Positions 35,736 through 48,814 are shown, numbered from the stretch's first letter. The stretch: 64,000 nucleotides of DNA from Paragonimus skrjabini miyazakii (GCA_014338405.1 JTDE01000159.1:184990-248989); one strand, 5' to 3'. The notes: generated from the sequence alone by a model not told the origin. Program-made: numbers and translations.

Positions 35736-36450
35736 AATAACTTACAAACGAGGTCTGGTGAGAACCCTGTTTCATAGAGCCCGGGAGATATGCACCGATG
35801 ACTGCTTGCAAGGAGAGGAGGAGAGATTGAAAAAAGTGTTGCTCGCAAACGGCTATCCTGAGAAGTTCATCGATGTTTACAGCCTGGAAAGATTGATTAA
35901 GACTGCCGTGAGTACGTTCTCTAAGAAGCAGGTCTTTTTGAACATTCCTTACAAAGGCGATCATATCACAAATGATGTAAGTCAAAACTTACAGTCCGCT
36001 CTAACTCGTACGTACCCGGCGGCTGAATTGCGGTTGCTACTCACAACTAGTAATGTCGCTCAGCTTATTTACAATCGTGTCCTACCGAAATGTTCTGTCT
36101 CACATGTCATCTATCAGTTCACTTGCAGTTGTGGCGACATCTATATCGGCAGAACAGATCGGTGCCTACGACAAAAACTGGCTGAACATATGCCTAAGTG
36201 GTTGGTGCGCGCCATGACGTAACAGGCAATGGCAACAGAGCGAGTGAGACGAAATCCGACCTCGTCCATAGCAAAGCACATCATGGAAACAGATCACGCT
36301 GTTGGCCCCGCCAATTCGTTTCAGGTGTTGTTGCTTAGTCGGAATCCGAAGTTGCTTGCTTTCTCCGAAGCAATGTTGATCAATACTGACCTTCCGATTC
36401 TGTGTGTGCATAAACTGTCGACTCACACAGTTTGTCCGCCCTGGGACTGA
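35653..36450 (+). pseudogene. Inverted partial PLE: linker, GIY-YIG and C-terminal block
   Basis: The frame is open from about 35608 to the TAA at 36220-36222. Its first 40 or so codons are antisense terminal-repeat sequence fused in frame to APITYKRGLVRTLF, the start of the PLE linker. The linker (NGYPEKFIDVYSLERL, ALTRTYPAAELRLLL) and GIY-YIG (VIYQFTCSCGDIYIGRT, EHMPKWL) follow. After the TAA the same frame continues as the C-terminal block (36229-36450; SSIAKHIMETDHAVG, RNPKLLAFSEAML). It is identical in sequence to the minus-strand copy except one residue at the junction (K for T). No RT precedes it. It is a truncated inverted copy, not a gene. Confidence 0.8.
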
Positions 36451-36652
36451 TAACAGTCCTTGTTTTGTGTAAACCCAATCGTTGTTGCTCTAATGAGAGC
36501 GAAACTCGAGTCTAGTGCTTGTTTTTGAAAGAGGGTCGATTGAAAAGTTTATGGGAATGCGACATCTGCGATCAATTGTGAGTGACGTTCAACTTGCAGT
36601 TTCTATTGTTGTTGCTCTCCGCATGTCCTATATATTCCAATGTTTTACGTTC
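35748..36652. repeat. Right arm of 905-bp inverted PLE duplication
   Basis: Mirror of 32995-33899 with one mismatch seen. The spacer between arms (33900-35747) holds the RT half and 5' terminus of the minus-strand PLE. Confidence 0.9.
36487..36521 (+). ncRNA. Half hammerhead motif in PLE 3' UTR, right arm
   Basis: GCTCT (36487-36491) pairs with AGAGC (36496-36500) around AATG. GAAA is at 36501-36504, then CTCGAG (36505-36510) as a palindromic helix III, T-C (36511-36512) completing a GTC triplet, and TAGTGCTTG (36513-36521). Every 3' element of a type I hammerhead is present. The CTGANGA and 5' helix I strand, which the 8.88-kb copy retains (CACTA, CTGACGA), are missing. Confidence 0.5.
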
Positions 36653-36691
36653 GTGACTGAATAGGATAGCCGAAATATTAACATCTCGCAA
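36650..36691 (+). ncRNA. Hammerhead-like motif in PLE 3' terminus
   Basis: Helix I: TCGTGA (36651-36656) with TCGCAA (36686-36691), with one C-A mismatch and one G-U pair. Core CTGAATA (36657-36663) has T in place of the second invariant G. Helix II is GG-ATAG-CC (36664-36671), GAAA at 36672-36675, short helix III in TATTAACA, and cleavage triplet ATC (36683-36685). The core substitution probably abolishes cleavage. It is homologous to the 24.82-kb motif. Confidence 0.55.
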
Positions 36692-36750
36692 TATATATCT
36701 TTTGTTGTTATTGATGAACTGGATCAAGAGATCTCAGTGTTTTAAACAGT

Positions 36751-37468
36751 TTGTCTAATAAGACTTCGGTTCACTTCCATAGGAGTCTAATAAATGTAGC
36801 TGTTTACATTCGCCAAATTCATCATTAGATAAAAACAACGGAATAACACGGGTATCAAGAAAATTCGGCAACACATTTCAGAATTGGCCACCACAGCAAT
36901 ACCAAACTAATAATCAACTTGCGATGTTTACAAACTGTGAGATGCATGTGTTTTAATGGGATGGACTCCCACAAAGTCTACTAATGGGTCGTTGTTAGTC
37001 ACGTGAACGAGTCGAAATGCCTTAATGCCGTTAAGTGGGTAATGCACATTTCCGAAGTGTAGTCTAAACGACAAAGGTGGATGGCGAGTTATTTTTGCTT
37101 GTGTTTCCGATGTGGCGCATTGAACGACTAGACGTTCAACGCATTTCGAACTATACTATTCCGCTCGATGACGTATTCGTCTATCCATTCTGCAGTTGGC
37201 TGAAAACTGACATCTGTTACGAATTTGAATAACGAAATCAGAAGCCAGGTTTTCCAAGACGGTAGTACTATTTCATATATTCTCGTTAGTTGCTACACAT
37301 AACAACTTTGAACGTCAAAAATACATAAGCGAGTTGACCTCATAAATCAAGCCAATTTATACACCAGTCTGTCTTTGGTCGAAACCATGGCAGACGAAGA
37401 TTCAAGGTCAAAAGCCTTTGCACACAAATGACTGCCTTGTTACGCATGACCAGCAACACCTCAAATGT
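36751..37468. other. Non-coding flank between PLE remnants
   Basis: No supported gene. It may include 3' tail of the neighbouring minus-strand PLE remnant, but no conserved terminal sequence was recognised. Confidence 0.4.
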
Positions 37469-38112
37469 TTATCGTTTATCGGATCGACCACATGACCGGT
37501 CTCCAGTAGGTGTCTGGGTGATCGAGGAAGCCCGATGGGGCTGTTCGATAGGGATGCGTTGGGTCACGCCACACACTAAGTGCTCAGTATTTTTGGGGAC
37601 GTGTTCCATCAAACTAAGGCGCAAGGATCGATCATTTCTACGAATGTAAACGTCAGCGTAGCTATTGGTGGACTGGTGAATACAGTATGAAATGGACATA
37701 TCCGGTATGCGCCTCTTACTATGAGACAGTGACTTGTTGGGACTGGGTAAGCGCAATGTACACACGACAATATGGCTTGAATTAACAGTACATTTTCAAC
37801 CAGTAGGCAGGGTGTTGAGATTAGAATTGTTATATAGGTACAAGTGGGTACGGCTGAGTAGTAGTTGCATTATGACACACAACAAGCACGTCTGTTGAGC
37901 GTGTTGCTGACGTCATTAGCATCAGAAGACAATCGTAGAACAACTCTCCGTTTAGGTGTACGAAACGGTACCTCAGGTGTGGCACGAGGTTTTGAACTAC
38001 TCCTTGACAAAACTGTCAACGTAGCCGTTACCTCTGAAGTTGTACGGCAGTAGTTTGCATGCAAGTTCTGACACACCTGAAGTAGAATTAAGTTATGAAA
38101 CAATTTTTCCAC
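37469..38112 (-). pseudogene. Old PLE remnant with linker and GIY-YIG traces
   Basis: Minus-strand frame 37870-38112 contains LRLSSDANDVSNTLNRRACC, which matches the linker just before GIY-YIG in the 36-kb copy (LRLLLTTSNVAQLIYNRVLP). About 150 bases further, frame 37469-37765 reads CIHQSTNSYADVYIRRNDRS then LSLMEHVPK, a decayed GIY-YIG domain (YIG has become YIR; EH and P kept). Another frame gives LLETGHVVDPIND, the start of the C-terminal block. Several frameshifts and stops are needed to join these. It is older and more diverged than the adjacent palindromic element. Confidence 0.65.
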
Positions 38113-41100
38113 AACAGACTTTGTCTAGATACGAAGCAAAACTATAAAAATGACTGGTCTGTATGTATTTATGCTAAACGATCCTCCAGACTCCGCCATC
38201 GGTGAGACGAAAAACCGTGGAATAATATGGAAATATTTCACTCGAATTCAAATTTATATCTTGTATCCGAGTGAAGCTGATCAAATTGAAACTTACAACC
38301 ACTTCTCGGTTTTCTTATTTCACAAAGTCTCATCTATATGGTGGCTATTTTATGTCATGCAGGTGTTTGAAGAATAAGTTTGTAGCTTCAGAAGTTTGTG
38401 AATGTCATGAGGTAAAATAGCTTCAGTTGAATAACTTAAGTGCAGATACTTTTCTACAAAACTGATAAATTTATTAAGCGTGAATGAAGCTTACAAACAA
38501 ACTTTCCACCAAACGCTGTAAGTTGTTCGTAGTTAAAAATGAGTTGTCTGTCTTCGATGGTAAACGCGGTACCATATTGTTGTTTAGTTTTACTGTCACA
38601 GCTAAATCAGGAAGAGTGCCTCCGAAGCAACTCACAGTTTAATACAACACACGTTTCACGATAGAAAGAAACGAAAATGTTGGCATGTCTTTCCCTTTGA
38701 AACTGTTTATTAACTATCCAGAAGTTGGTTAATTCAATTTGATGTAAAATCTAAAGAAAAAAATGGAAAAGGTTTGTCAATAACCAATCAATACTCTTGG
38801 TGTAACATAATGAACAGTTTATACGGCTAGTGTTTCTCTGAATCAAACATGTAGCATCATTGGACATGCAATAACAGTGGACTTAATTAAATCAGTTAAG
38901 AGTGTAATGTGTTATTATTTGTTGAAACTTATAACGATCTAATCATAGATCTTGCATTTCACACAGTTTACAAACCCTTACTTCGATCTAGAACCAATTG
39001 GACACGGTAAACATAGCCATATCCGCGGCTATTCTCTATTGCAGTTTTGGTATTTGCTGTCACCTGAGATCGAAGCACAGACTAAGGTCACCAGTCATTC
39101 TTACACTCAGACAAACTCATCATTTAACTTGCGACACCGCTCATTGTAGAACGATGTTACATAACGTACATATATATAATCCTGTGCACTTCCTAAGCCC
39201 CGTTTTTCAGGAGCCTAACATTTCCTCTTTAATGAACAGGACTAAGTAAGTCGTGAGTCTCACACTCAATCGATCAAAATGAAGATTTCCCGATTGCGTA
39301 GTTGTTGTTCTCCAGCTGAAGAATGCTAGAAACCGATTAGCCCTCAAACTGTTTTACTACATCAGATGAGTATGCACGATTTGCAAAATACCTACGTGTA
39401 TTGGTGGAACTGATTGCCCCGGGCAGTCGGTCTCAAAAGGAAAATGGGGCAAATAGTTGTTTTTCATGAATCATCATCACTGTTATAGAATTTATTAGAG
39501 TCAAAAAGGGGAAAATCTAAAATCATGTTTAAAAAAATAAAAACACCACTCAATACCTTACCAGAGGAGCAGTGATTACTTCCTGTTTTGATGCAGTAAA
39601 CAAGAAACCAAAAACCAGTATGACAAAAAAAACGACTTTTGTTTGCCTTATAACCTGAAACGTAATCAGGCTTAAACTAGAGGATTGTGTTACGACATTG
39701 AAGGAAAAGCTATGCTTATTAACATCCTATTCAAGAATGATGTCAAAACAAAGGCTGGTAACCCTCAATTTCATGGGGAATTAAATTCACACAGTAACAG
39801 CGGCCAAGCTACACAGCGGGTTCGGCGTATGCCCTTGTTGATTCCAAATCTTAAAGACAAACGTTTGTTCTTGCCCAAATTATGTTTGTATGCTTATTCT
39901 CTAACTATCTAGACGGATAGTAAATAACATTCAACGTAATTTAAGACTGGCTGCATCAGTCGACCAAACTCAATGCCTTGGGGTTTTCACCGTAATCTTC
40001 TGCCTTTTAGTCAACCATACCAAACTCCTTAAACAACGGTTGTTAGCCATAGGTTAATCACCCACCATTCGGGCACGCAATCCAACAATTTGTTCACACT
40101 AAATACCTGTGTCAACCCTGTTGTTATCTTGACCAGAGGTTACAGCGACAGCTTGCATCCATACTCAAAATCCGAAACATGAGTGATAAGTAGTAAGTAA
40201 TTTCGATTGACAACACTTGAACGCCATTACCGAAGGCTTGCAGATTTCTTATTCCCGAAGAAGAAGTGTAAAATGAGCAAAACTCAAGGCTGCTGCTGCT
40301 TTCGAGAAAGAGACTGCCGGGCGAGTTTAATGGTTTCTGTGTGTTCCGAAGGGAAAGAAAGTCCTTAACCAAGCGTCCCCGATTGGACGTGATAATTAAT
40401 GTGTTCCTTCACAAGGCAATCAGATAATCTGAAAAGCACTTTCGTATAAATGTGGTTAAACGTTTACATGGGATAATTTGGTCTTGCCATGAGGAAAATG
40501 GCTCAGTGGTAAATAAAGTTTTCTCCTGAGAATGTACCCAAAGTTCAGTTGCCAGGCATGAGAAGGAATTGCATTACTGATGAATTCCAACAAGAGTATG
40601 AAAGTGGTCTAACACAGGTTTTTCAACGGTGTTGACTGTGTAGCATATGAGAATGCAAAAGATACGATCAGCTATGAATCCTGTACAAATTATATCTTAA
40701 CCATAAATGTGTGGCGTCATAGTGTGTACTACTCTGAGTCGTCAACACATTTAACCAGTCATTTGAGTGGGTGTATCGCAAACATTTGAAAGTTTGCATG
40801 GCCCTGCGTAATCCTATAAGATCCCGATAAATCCCGGTCGCATTCTTCATATACTGACCCAATAACAAATTGTCTGTTTTCATAGTGTTATACTATAACC
40901 TAATGAGAATTTAGTCGAGATAATTAAATTTGCCACAAGTTAATCACAAAACTTATCGACTGTACTGAAATCACCGCCTTTACAAACAAGGTGCGTCTTC
41001 ATTTGTGCATAAACTTTTATCATTGACTGTACCATTCTATATATACATTTAAAAGATTTTCAATATGAACATTAGGCATCTACATAAATGAGAACGTTGC

Positions 41101-44100
41101 GATAATTTAATTTAAACTTGTTTGTTTACAACCAAATTAAAACGTGAGTATAATTAATTTCATCATAACGTGTGAATTTGCCAGTTAGTTTGTACAGGTT
41201 TTACCGAACTTTACATTGGAAAATATCAATAGCCTGTTGTATGGTTACGAAATTGGTGGGTGTGGTATGAGCCCAGTACGAATCTTCTCACGCTCGTGTT
41301 GTGCAGAGTAATTATCAGTCCGAGTAACGTGATCGCATCGGGTCGAGTCAGACGACAGTTTGTCTCTGTCTGGGGGCGTAGGTAACTGCATATAGGCATG
41401 ACCAAGTCACTGGGTTGCACGTCTATCTATCTCTTGCTGTTGCGTGCTCACTGGAGGTATGTCGCATTGACCGATAACCTTGGACATTAGCTTGTCGAGA
41501 ACGATTTAGAAAAATGATTTTTGGAATGGCCATGGAAAACAACAGGTTGACTAGATGAATACGAATCTACTGCCACATGTATGTGCTGTGCTCAACCGAA
41601 CTTCAGATCATTTATCGGTAATTTACGCAGCCCTTCAGTCATTCGGCCTCTTTTTAGTTTTGCATAGTATTAATCCGGCTAACTCTCTCATTCACATGAC
41701 TTGCATAGATGGCGGTAGAGTCCAATGAAACAACGCTAGGATTATCGATAAACAATGCACCAGTTTTCATGGGTCACTCCTATTCGGTGATCCTTTGCCA
41801 ATTAATTGCTTTCGTATGCCAACTGTGCGCACGTTTTAGAGTAAAAAAAACCATAATAGTCCAGTATTCCAAATGGATCGATAATTCATTGGTTTGGCCA
41901 GAATGCACTTCGGACTGACTTACGTCACAGTGATTTTTATTCCATTCAAAACAAACAGTCTGCTGTTAGACATGTAGGTATGTTTAATGTCAGGGCAACA
42001 TGTCACGTGCGTGTCAAATACTCGAATTCGCGGATGTCCAAGAACACACACGTGGTACGACAGGTTTGCAAACGAGAAATACGGATCAGACAAGTTTTAG
42101 ATAAAAACTTTCCAGTCAGCCCGGATAGGTTCAAGGGACTAACTTTAGTCAAAGCTGTATTCATTCGCAGTATAAAACGTGTAAGCTTTGTTTTCCATGA
42201 TTATTTGTTTCAAAATAGAGGGTAAATTCAGTTGTTTGGTTAACCACTCTTACTGTTCAGCATCGTTAGTTAGAGGCTTAGTATGATCAAAAATAATGTG
42301 TAAATATTACCACATTTTACCAAAAACCTATTTATTCTGTAAGCAATGGGTAACTCGGCTGTTATACACTGAACACCTCTCATAACTGCTGGCATATTTA
42401 ATGTTGCCCTAAAAGTCTCATGCAACTCTTTCAAAAATGAAGCATTAGATTTGAAGGTTGTACTTTTTATAGCTGGGAAAACCATACACATAACTGAAGA
42501 GCTTTAACAAAGATCGAACTTGAGTCCAAAAGTGATGACTGTAAAAAGAAGTTTGTGAGGATAAAAAACTACGGTTACTTTTGACTGATGCACAGTTTGT
42601 AATGCACTGTTGGTACATATTACTTAACACGTCTATGCATTTGTATGTACCAACGTTAGTTTCCTACAACAATGTTCGTGTTGTTTGTAGTAAGCTGAAA
42701 GATTGTTAGGTCGAAGCGTTTAAGATAAAATGAATTGAAGTAATTTAATCTACCCATTGGTGGCAATCAATTATTTGGTTCATTATTCACTACGTTTCAG
42801 AGTAACTTACTTCCGTTTGTTAAGATAACTCCGTTTTGGTTACAGAGGAACATCTTTGTTGGAGTTAATATTCATTCAGTAACTCTGTTTTGTACTATCC
42901 TGAGAGTTTAGCTAGCAACCTGATGTCCATTCTAAACAGCGATTTACGTAGGGGTGAATATGTACTTTGTAGGCTATTTCCAAAGTGATCACTGATAACA
43001 TTGTCTGGACCCTTTACCGTCAATCAGTAATTTCGCCAGGAGCTCCATAAAGTCTGTAAAAGCACGCAAGTTTGTCCTGTTTTCTCCATAAATTACAGCA
43101 ACCGCGTATGCTGACCTCTTAAGTCTTGAAATAGTCTAGCGCAATTTGAATACTGCCATCGTCTATCTGGTTACCTACTAGACAGAAGGGAACTAGGTTA
43201 GCCATATTATAGCTTATTTGAAAGTTTTTTCATATGTGTTGAGAGCGGGTCTCAGTCATACCTCATAATTTCTACTTTCTGAACAAGTTGAAGAATTTCT
43301 TCAGTGTTCATTCCAGCTGTATATGGAGTTGTGTCAGATTTATGATGGACAATATAGTGAAGCAAAGATGGGACAAGCTGACTTTAACTTCACTCATTTC
43401 ACTGGCAATCGGCATACATAGACGTCACGCTAAACTTCGAATACTTAAGATGTGTAGTCATGCCAGCTTCCAGATTACTCACCAAGGCTGACCAATCATT
43501 TTGGTGCAGCAGTTTTCCCGCATTCTTCACTTGTACAATAAAGATGAATAATTTTTCATTGTGTTTTGTAAGTTCTAGTCGGTGTTATTTTCACAGAATT
43601 TAAGCTCGTGCATTTAAGCTTCCAGATCAACAAAAGTCTGTGTTAAAAGTGAGATTTCCGTAGAGGCAGGCACAAGTTTCTTTTCACATAACAACGGTTG
43701 ATAGTGAACTTCTTGAATAACGTAGACTTACAGTTCACAATGGTTTCACGACTTAAATAATTCAACTTAACTTTGGCTTAATTACTCGGAGGTATGAGCC
43801 TCCGCTGTTTCTAACACGCTGTTTTGTAGAACTGGGAACATATGGGTGCAGCCTTTCAGCAAACAGAAACTTTCACATTGGTGTGGAGAAGATCACACTC
43901 CAGGTGTGTCACCTTTGTGTGCAGCTGAGAGTTAGGGGTCGATCTGAATGCGTTAGATTGCAAAATGTGGTCATTTTGGATCGCCTCATTTGTTTTCTGT
44001 AAGTGTCCTGTCAATGGTTGATCATCTTTTAAATGCCCGCCTGTTACATGCTTCGCCTCTTGTCATGAGTGTTTAGAAATGTGATTAAAGGATTTTCTAA

Positions 44101-47100
44101 CCCAAAATGTGTTATCTGCATAGCTCAGCAAAATCAGTAAAGGGTTAGCAATGGTGTGTTTTACATTATGTTCACGTAATATAAAAACTTTGAGCGCTAC
44201 ACGCTACAAATGTAAATTCGATGACTTCGCAGCAGTTCGAGAAATAAATACTGTTTGAAACGCCAGACAAAAGGCTCAAATTAACCTAACAACTCTCACG
44301 CTCGCATAGAGCATGGGATTTTTCTAGCTGTGGTAAACTCACAGCAGACACATATTCGAAAGAATAGAGCATTTTCTAATGCTCGTAACCTCTAAATCAA
44401 GTCAGAAGGCCAGTGGCGAAAGTCATTTTGTTCTAGAGTGAGAAAGCCAATGTCAGAAAGGAGAGCACAGTATGGGATATATGATCACTTATAAACGTTA
44501 CATGAGTAGAATGTCGGAAAGCAGTTACATGAAATAATATTCTATATCACCCAATAACCAATGTGCGAGGTGCAGTAAAGGTTAAGCCAATGAGTCTTTC
44601 GTGAATTGCCGCTCGTCTTAAATGGCCGACGTTTTGTTTAGAAAGCAAACACATCATTGAAAAAAATGGCGTTCCCTGTTAAGTATATCTCTTACACTTG
44701 AAGGCACGGCTGCTGGCCTTGGATGTTCGTAAAAACAAACATGTTGGACTTGTAACTAAACTGCCGGCAGTGCATTTAATACAGACCGGGACTGTTCTGT
44801 CTCCAAGTATAAAGTAATTATCTATATTTACAAATATACTCACTAGCATTTCCAGCTGAGCTGAAAGATAATTTTTATTGCAGCACCACTGCGAAGATTT
44901 AGCAAAATAAACTTAATGAGACGCAAAAATGGGGATTTTAGAGCGTTAATTGAATTTACGACAATGAATATTATTAAGAACAGGTATAAGATATATCATA
45001 GTGCAAAACAGTTGAAGCAACAACTGCAACACAGGTAAGTGTATACAATGACGCCTTTTTGCACCGACCATGGATTAACAGCAAATTGTAACCCCTGAAA
45101 CAGCTACTTGTAGTCGAATATCAAGAGAAAAGTTTTCGTAAGTATTTGTGTGAAAGTGAGAACTACTGACGTTTCGTTTCTGACCCAGGAACTTCCTCGC
45201 CCCAAGTAAATTAGCGAACAATCTAATTATATGTAAGGTAGGAGAAACTTGGGTTCCTTCTCATTTCCGGCGATAAACAGACCTAATTCAGGCGTGACCG
45301 GCAGTATACAGCCCTTCTTGATTACTGATAAGTGAAGACTGAGAGCAAATCAGTTTGAAACAGAAGCAAAAACTATGCACACTCAACTTAATGTGACTTT
45401 CAAAAGATCTACCTTTTTGGATAATTGTAGTACTATTCCACTTCTCTGCGGTCCGACAAAATTCCAGGTTATGTAATCTCAAGGTATCTTTTGAGGTTGT
45501 GATGAATCATAGGTGTGGAGTTCAAGCAGTTTTCATTGTCACTTTGAGTCTGGGAAGGCAGTTAAAGCTCCTATTATTTAGTTGGTTCATGATGTAAGTT
45601 TCATAGCTCAAAGGATCTTTGAATATACCGTTCACGACTGACAGACTTAGATAACCTTTTCAATAAGCAGGCAAAGCCAATATGAGACAGGACACGTTAA
45701 CTTGATAGAGCGAGAGAAAAAGTAACTCGGTAATCAAAAAGTGTGTACACTTTGGAGAAATTACAAGGACATCTGTTTTTCAGCAAACGTCAAGCTTGAG
45801 AAAAGGTAAACTACTACCGCAGTTGAGCTAGCTATCATATGATAAACTACTATTTGTGTTCTTCACCCTCCGCTTTATACAGATATTGCAAAGCAACAGG
45901 ATGAACTCTCCTTTTTTACAACTTAAAGCCGTTCCCCAGTTGGGTGGCGATGAAACTGCCAAATAATGAGTGCACACGTGTTGCGTCTTTACAAACGCTG
46001 CCTTTAGTTTGTGTCAACCATGTATCATTACAAACAAACTACTTCCCTGGTCACCAAATCTGCGTATTTTCAGTTGGTAGTGACGGAGTCATATTTTGCA
46101 TTAAATGTGGCCTCACATTCCTCGTGGATGACATTTTCCGCCAGTTATCTCGAAAGGGCCTTTCCACGTGTGCCATAACTCTTTCTAAATACTATTTCCG
46201 TTACATCGAAGAGTATTTTTCAGTTTGTAGACTTTTCAATACAACGTGATGTTTAACAGACACAACAGTTTCCATTGTTGCATGCATTGTTTCCGATGAG
46301 GGTATATTTTTGTATTTAAGGAGAAGAAGCCGCCGGTAAAAATGCTGATCTTGTGCATGCCTCAAATTAAAAGACTTCATTTACCTGTTTAAGCACACGT
46401 TCTTCCACCTAAAAATATTCGTGCTCTCTTATCACCACTATTCAGTCACGAAGCTGAATGCATTGTTTTCTTCAAATTTACCGTTAGCATACCGAACATC
46501 TGAAGTGAAAGTTGTCAGTCATTTACAGCCCCAATTCGCGAAAATATATTTACAGATGGTGTGCTTCATATCTGTCTGAACGAAACTGTGAGATACATTC
46601 GTAGGAGAACATCACCGCATTTACAATTAAACATAATCTCCCACCGGCTGTCGACCAGAAGGATTCAGGAAGAAGAACACATGCAGACCAAAAGTTGGAA
46701 GATCTCATTGTGCCGGTAGACAAAAGAGTGACGAAGAAGTTGTTCATTTGTTTACCTGTGCGAAATAAAATACTTCGTCGACAGTCGCCTACTGCATTTA
46801 TCTGTTTTAGCGTTCTATCCACAAATCTGATTGTTCATATGTTTGCCTACCCCTAAGGAAACTCACGGGCTAATGCCCTTACAAAAAACCCATGTGTGGA
46901 CGGTTGTATATACAAAGACAGAATGAAGTCAAGCGTAGAGAATCTTATCGTAGATTGTCTTACGTGTTACCTGGGGGACAGACGATGTAAGTCTGTAAAC
47001 CTCGACGTCCTTATAGTAGCCCGGGTTTCCTCGTTGCAAGGAGGTAGCTTTTTCGTGCGTTATTCGCTGAGACAAGTACAATTGGGCTAATCCAGTTAAA

Positions 47101-48460
47101 CGTTTCTTGTAGCGTGTCCACTCACGAGATTCTTGATCACATCCGTGATAAATTCATAGAAATACCTGAGCGTTGCTGTATAATCCCACCGTCAATAGTG
47201 CGTTTGATCCGAGAGGCTAATCCTGTAGTCTACCAGACGAACGGGAGCTGATTGAAAGGATACTTTGTACGAAGCCCTAACCGAAGAGGCATCAACCGAA
47301 TCTAAGCATGAGCCGCGTCCATTGGAGACAAGAAAGATCGCTTATGAAAATGTGTGTATAACAGAGTTCTACCAACAGATGCACTACCACCACCAAATTC
47401 CTCACAGACAACATGCAGTTCACTTAAAATTTCATAATTTTATCACATGTAAACGTCCGGTTTTAATGAAACCAGCCCCTGACCTCTAGCTGTCGACGAA
47501 AATGGTCAGAGTTCATGTCCGGATACACACTTGTAGGCGTTGTGACACTGGGGTGCTTCAAATTTGCGCTACGAAAATGCTATGAAAATTTAACTTTACA
47601 GAAAACTTTATAAACGTATGTGGACAGTCCGACTGATCATGTCTCGCGGTCAGAAAATTCTATCCGATTAAACAATTGTGTTTGAGACGCTGGCCTGTGA
47701 CAGGAAATTTCGTACTGCCCAACCTTCTGCTGATTCACCCTTAAACGGGTTGACGGTTGACTTGGTTTCCATTTATACAACCGAGCGATACCCAGCTCTG
47801 AACGGGTCACTCCCCTTCGAAATGCGGACAGTTTGATTGGAATGGTCCTGTACACAGTTGTAAATAAATGATATCTGTGGATTCTGGAGTTCATTTGGAA
47901 CAGACTGTTTATAGACATTAATAGTTGTGGATAAAATACATAAGCAAACCCAAGTTGTGTCCAACAGTCTGCTCGGAAATGAGTTGAAAAATGCATAGCT
48001 TTCACGCTTTCTTTGTTTCACTTTTACGTGAGTACTTTCTCAACCGTGATTGTCCGAGCAATCTTTGGGACGTAGCACCCATTTATCTGTCAGTCTGTTT
48101 TCTCATACCTTGCCTGTCTAGAAACCAAATCTTGAATGCCACACACAGGTATGCGGAGATGTTTATAGTGAACAAAGTAACACCTCGCCTTGTTGTAGGA
48201 GGACATATACAGTCGTACAGAACTCCACTGGCGTGCCTTAACACTATCAGGTTCGGATATCCGGTTATTATGCAAAGACTATTATTGGTGAATATACACA
48301 TTCTATTCACACTCAGTTGTTACTGGTGTATATGCCGGTTTGATTGAATTTTTATCGGTTCAGTTGAACTATTGACTAAACCAGTGGGAGGCAGCTTGGA
48401 TTGATTAGGCCTTCTTGAGTGAGAACCGGGCTGACGGTAGTACGTTACTAACAATAACCG
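38113..48460. other. AT-rich non-coding DNA, nothing recognised
   Basis: Ten kilobases without a supported gene, RNA or repeat. Frames of 100-122 codons (45944-46249 plus; 47637-48005 minus; 47991-48347 plus) overlap each other or lack domains and are not annotated. Intronic DNA of a large gene is possible. Confidence 0.5.
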
Positions 48461-48464
48461 CTAC

Positions 48465-48788
48465 TGTTGTATGACACACAGTTTCATTGAGTAGTATACT
48501 ACTCACAAGTAGTATATTACCTACAAGCGACATTCAGGAACAAAAGGGCAAGCTCCGAACGTCAGGAAGAGGACAGTCAAAAAGAGACTATCGAAATAGT
48601 GTGTTCGCGCTATGACAGAAGTTGCACCAAGGCGAATGACAACGTACTGTCACCCGATGTATGTGAATGCAATGAAATGTGACGTGCAAATGAGTGTACG
48701 CGTTTGAGATTTGATTTTTGACATAACGTATACGGGAGTTCGCGCAATAAACGAATTCTCAGGCCAAGCGTCTTTTGCGGTCACAACA
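48465..48788 (+). repeat. Left LTR (direct orientation)
   Basis: It begins TGTTGT and ends ACAACA, giving TG...CA ends with a 6-bp inverted terminus. It carries a polyadenylation signal AATAAA at 48746-48751 near the 3' end. It matches 49510-49826 in inverse orientation and, more distantly, the solo LTR at 56077-56345. Confidence 0.8.
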
Positions 48789-48790
48789 AC

Positions 48791-48808
48791 TGGTGTCGTG
48801 ACCAGGAT
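48791..48808 (+). promoter_or_regulatory. Probable primer-binding site
   Basis: TGGTGTCGTGACCAGGAT starts two bases after the left LTR. The initial TGG pairs with the CCA end of a tRNA, and position and length fit a retrotransposon primer-binding site. I do not assign the tRNA species. Confidence 0.55.
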
Positions 48809-48814
48809 GTGAGG

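Noticed and set aside
45944..46249. 101-codon plus-strand frame rich in cysteine
   Set aside because: No recognisable domain or phase-compatible splice sites linking it to another exon.
47637..48347. Frames of 122 (minus), 118 (plus) and 82 (minus) codons
   Set aside because: They overlap one another on both strands, lack recognisable motifs and have no splice context.
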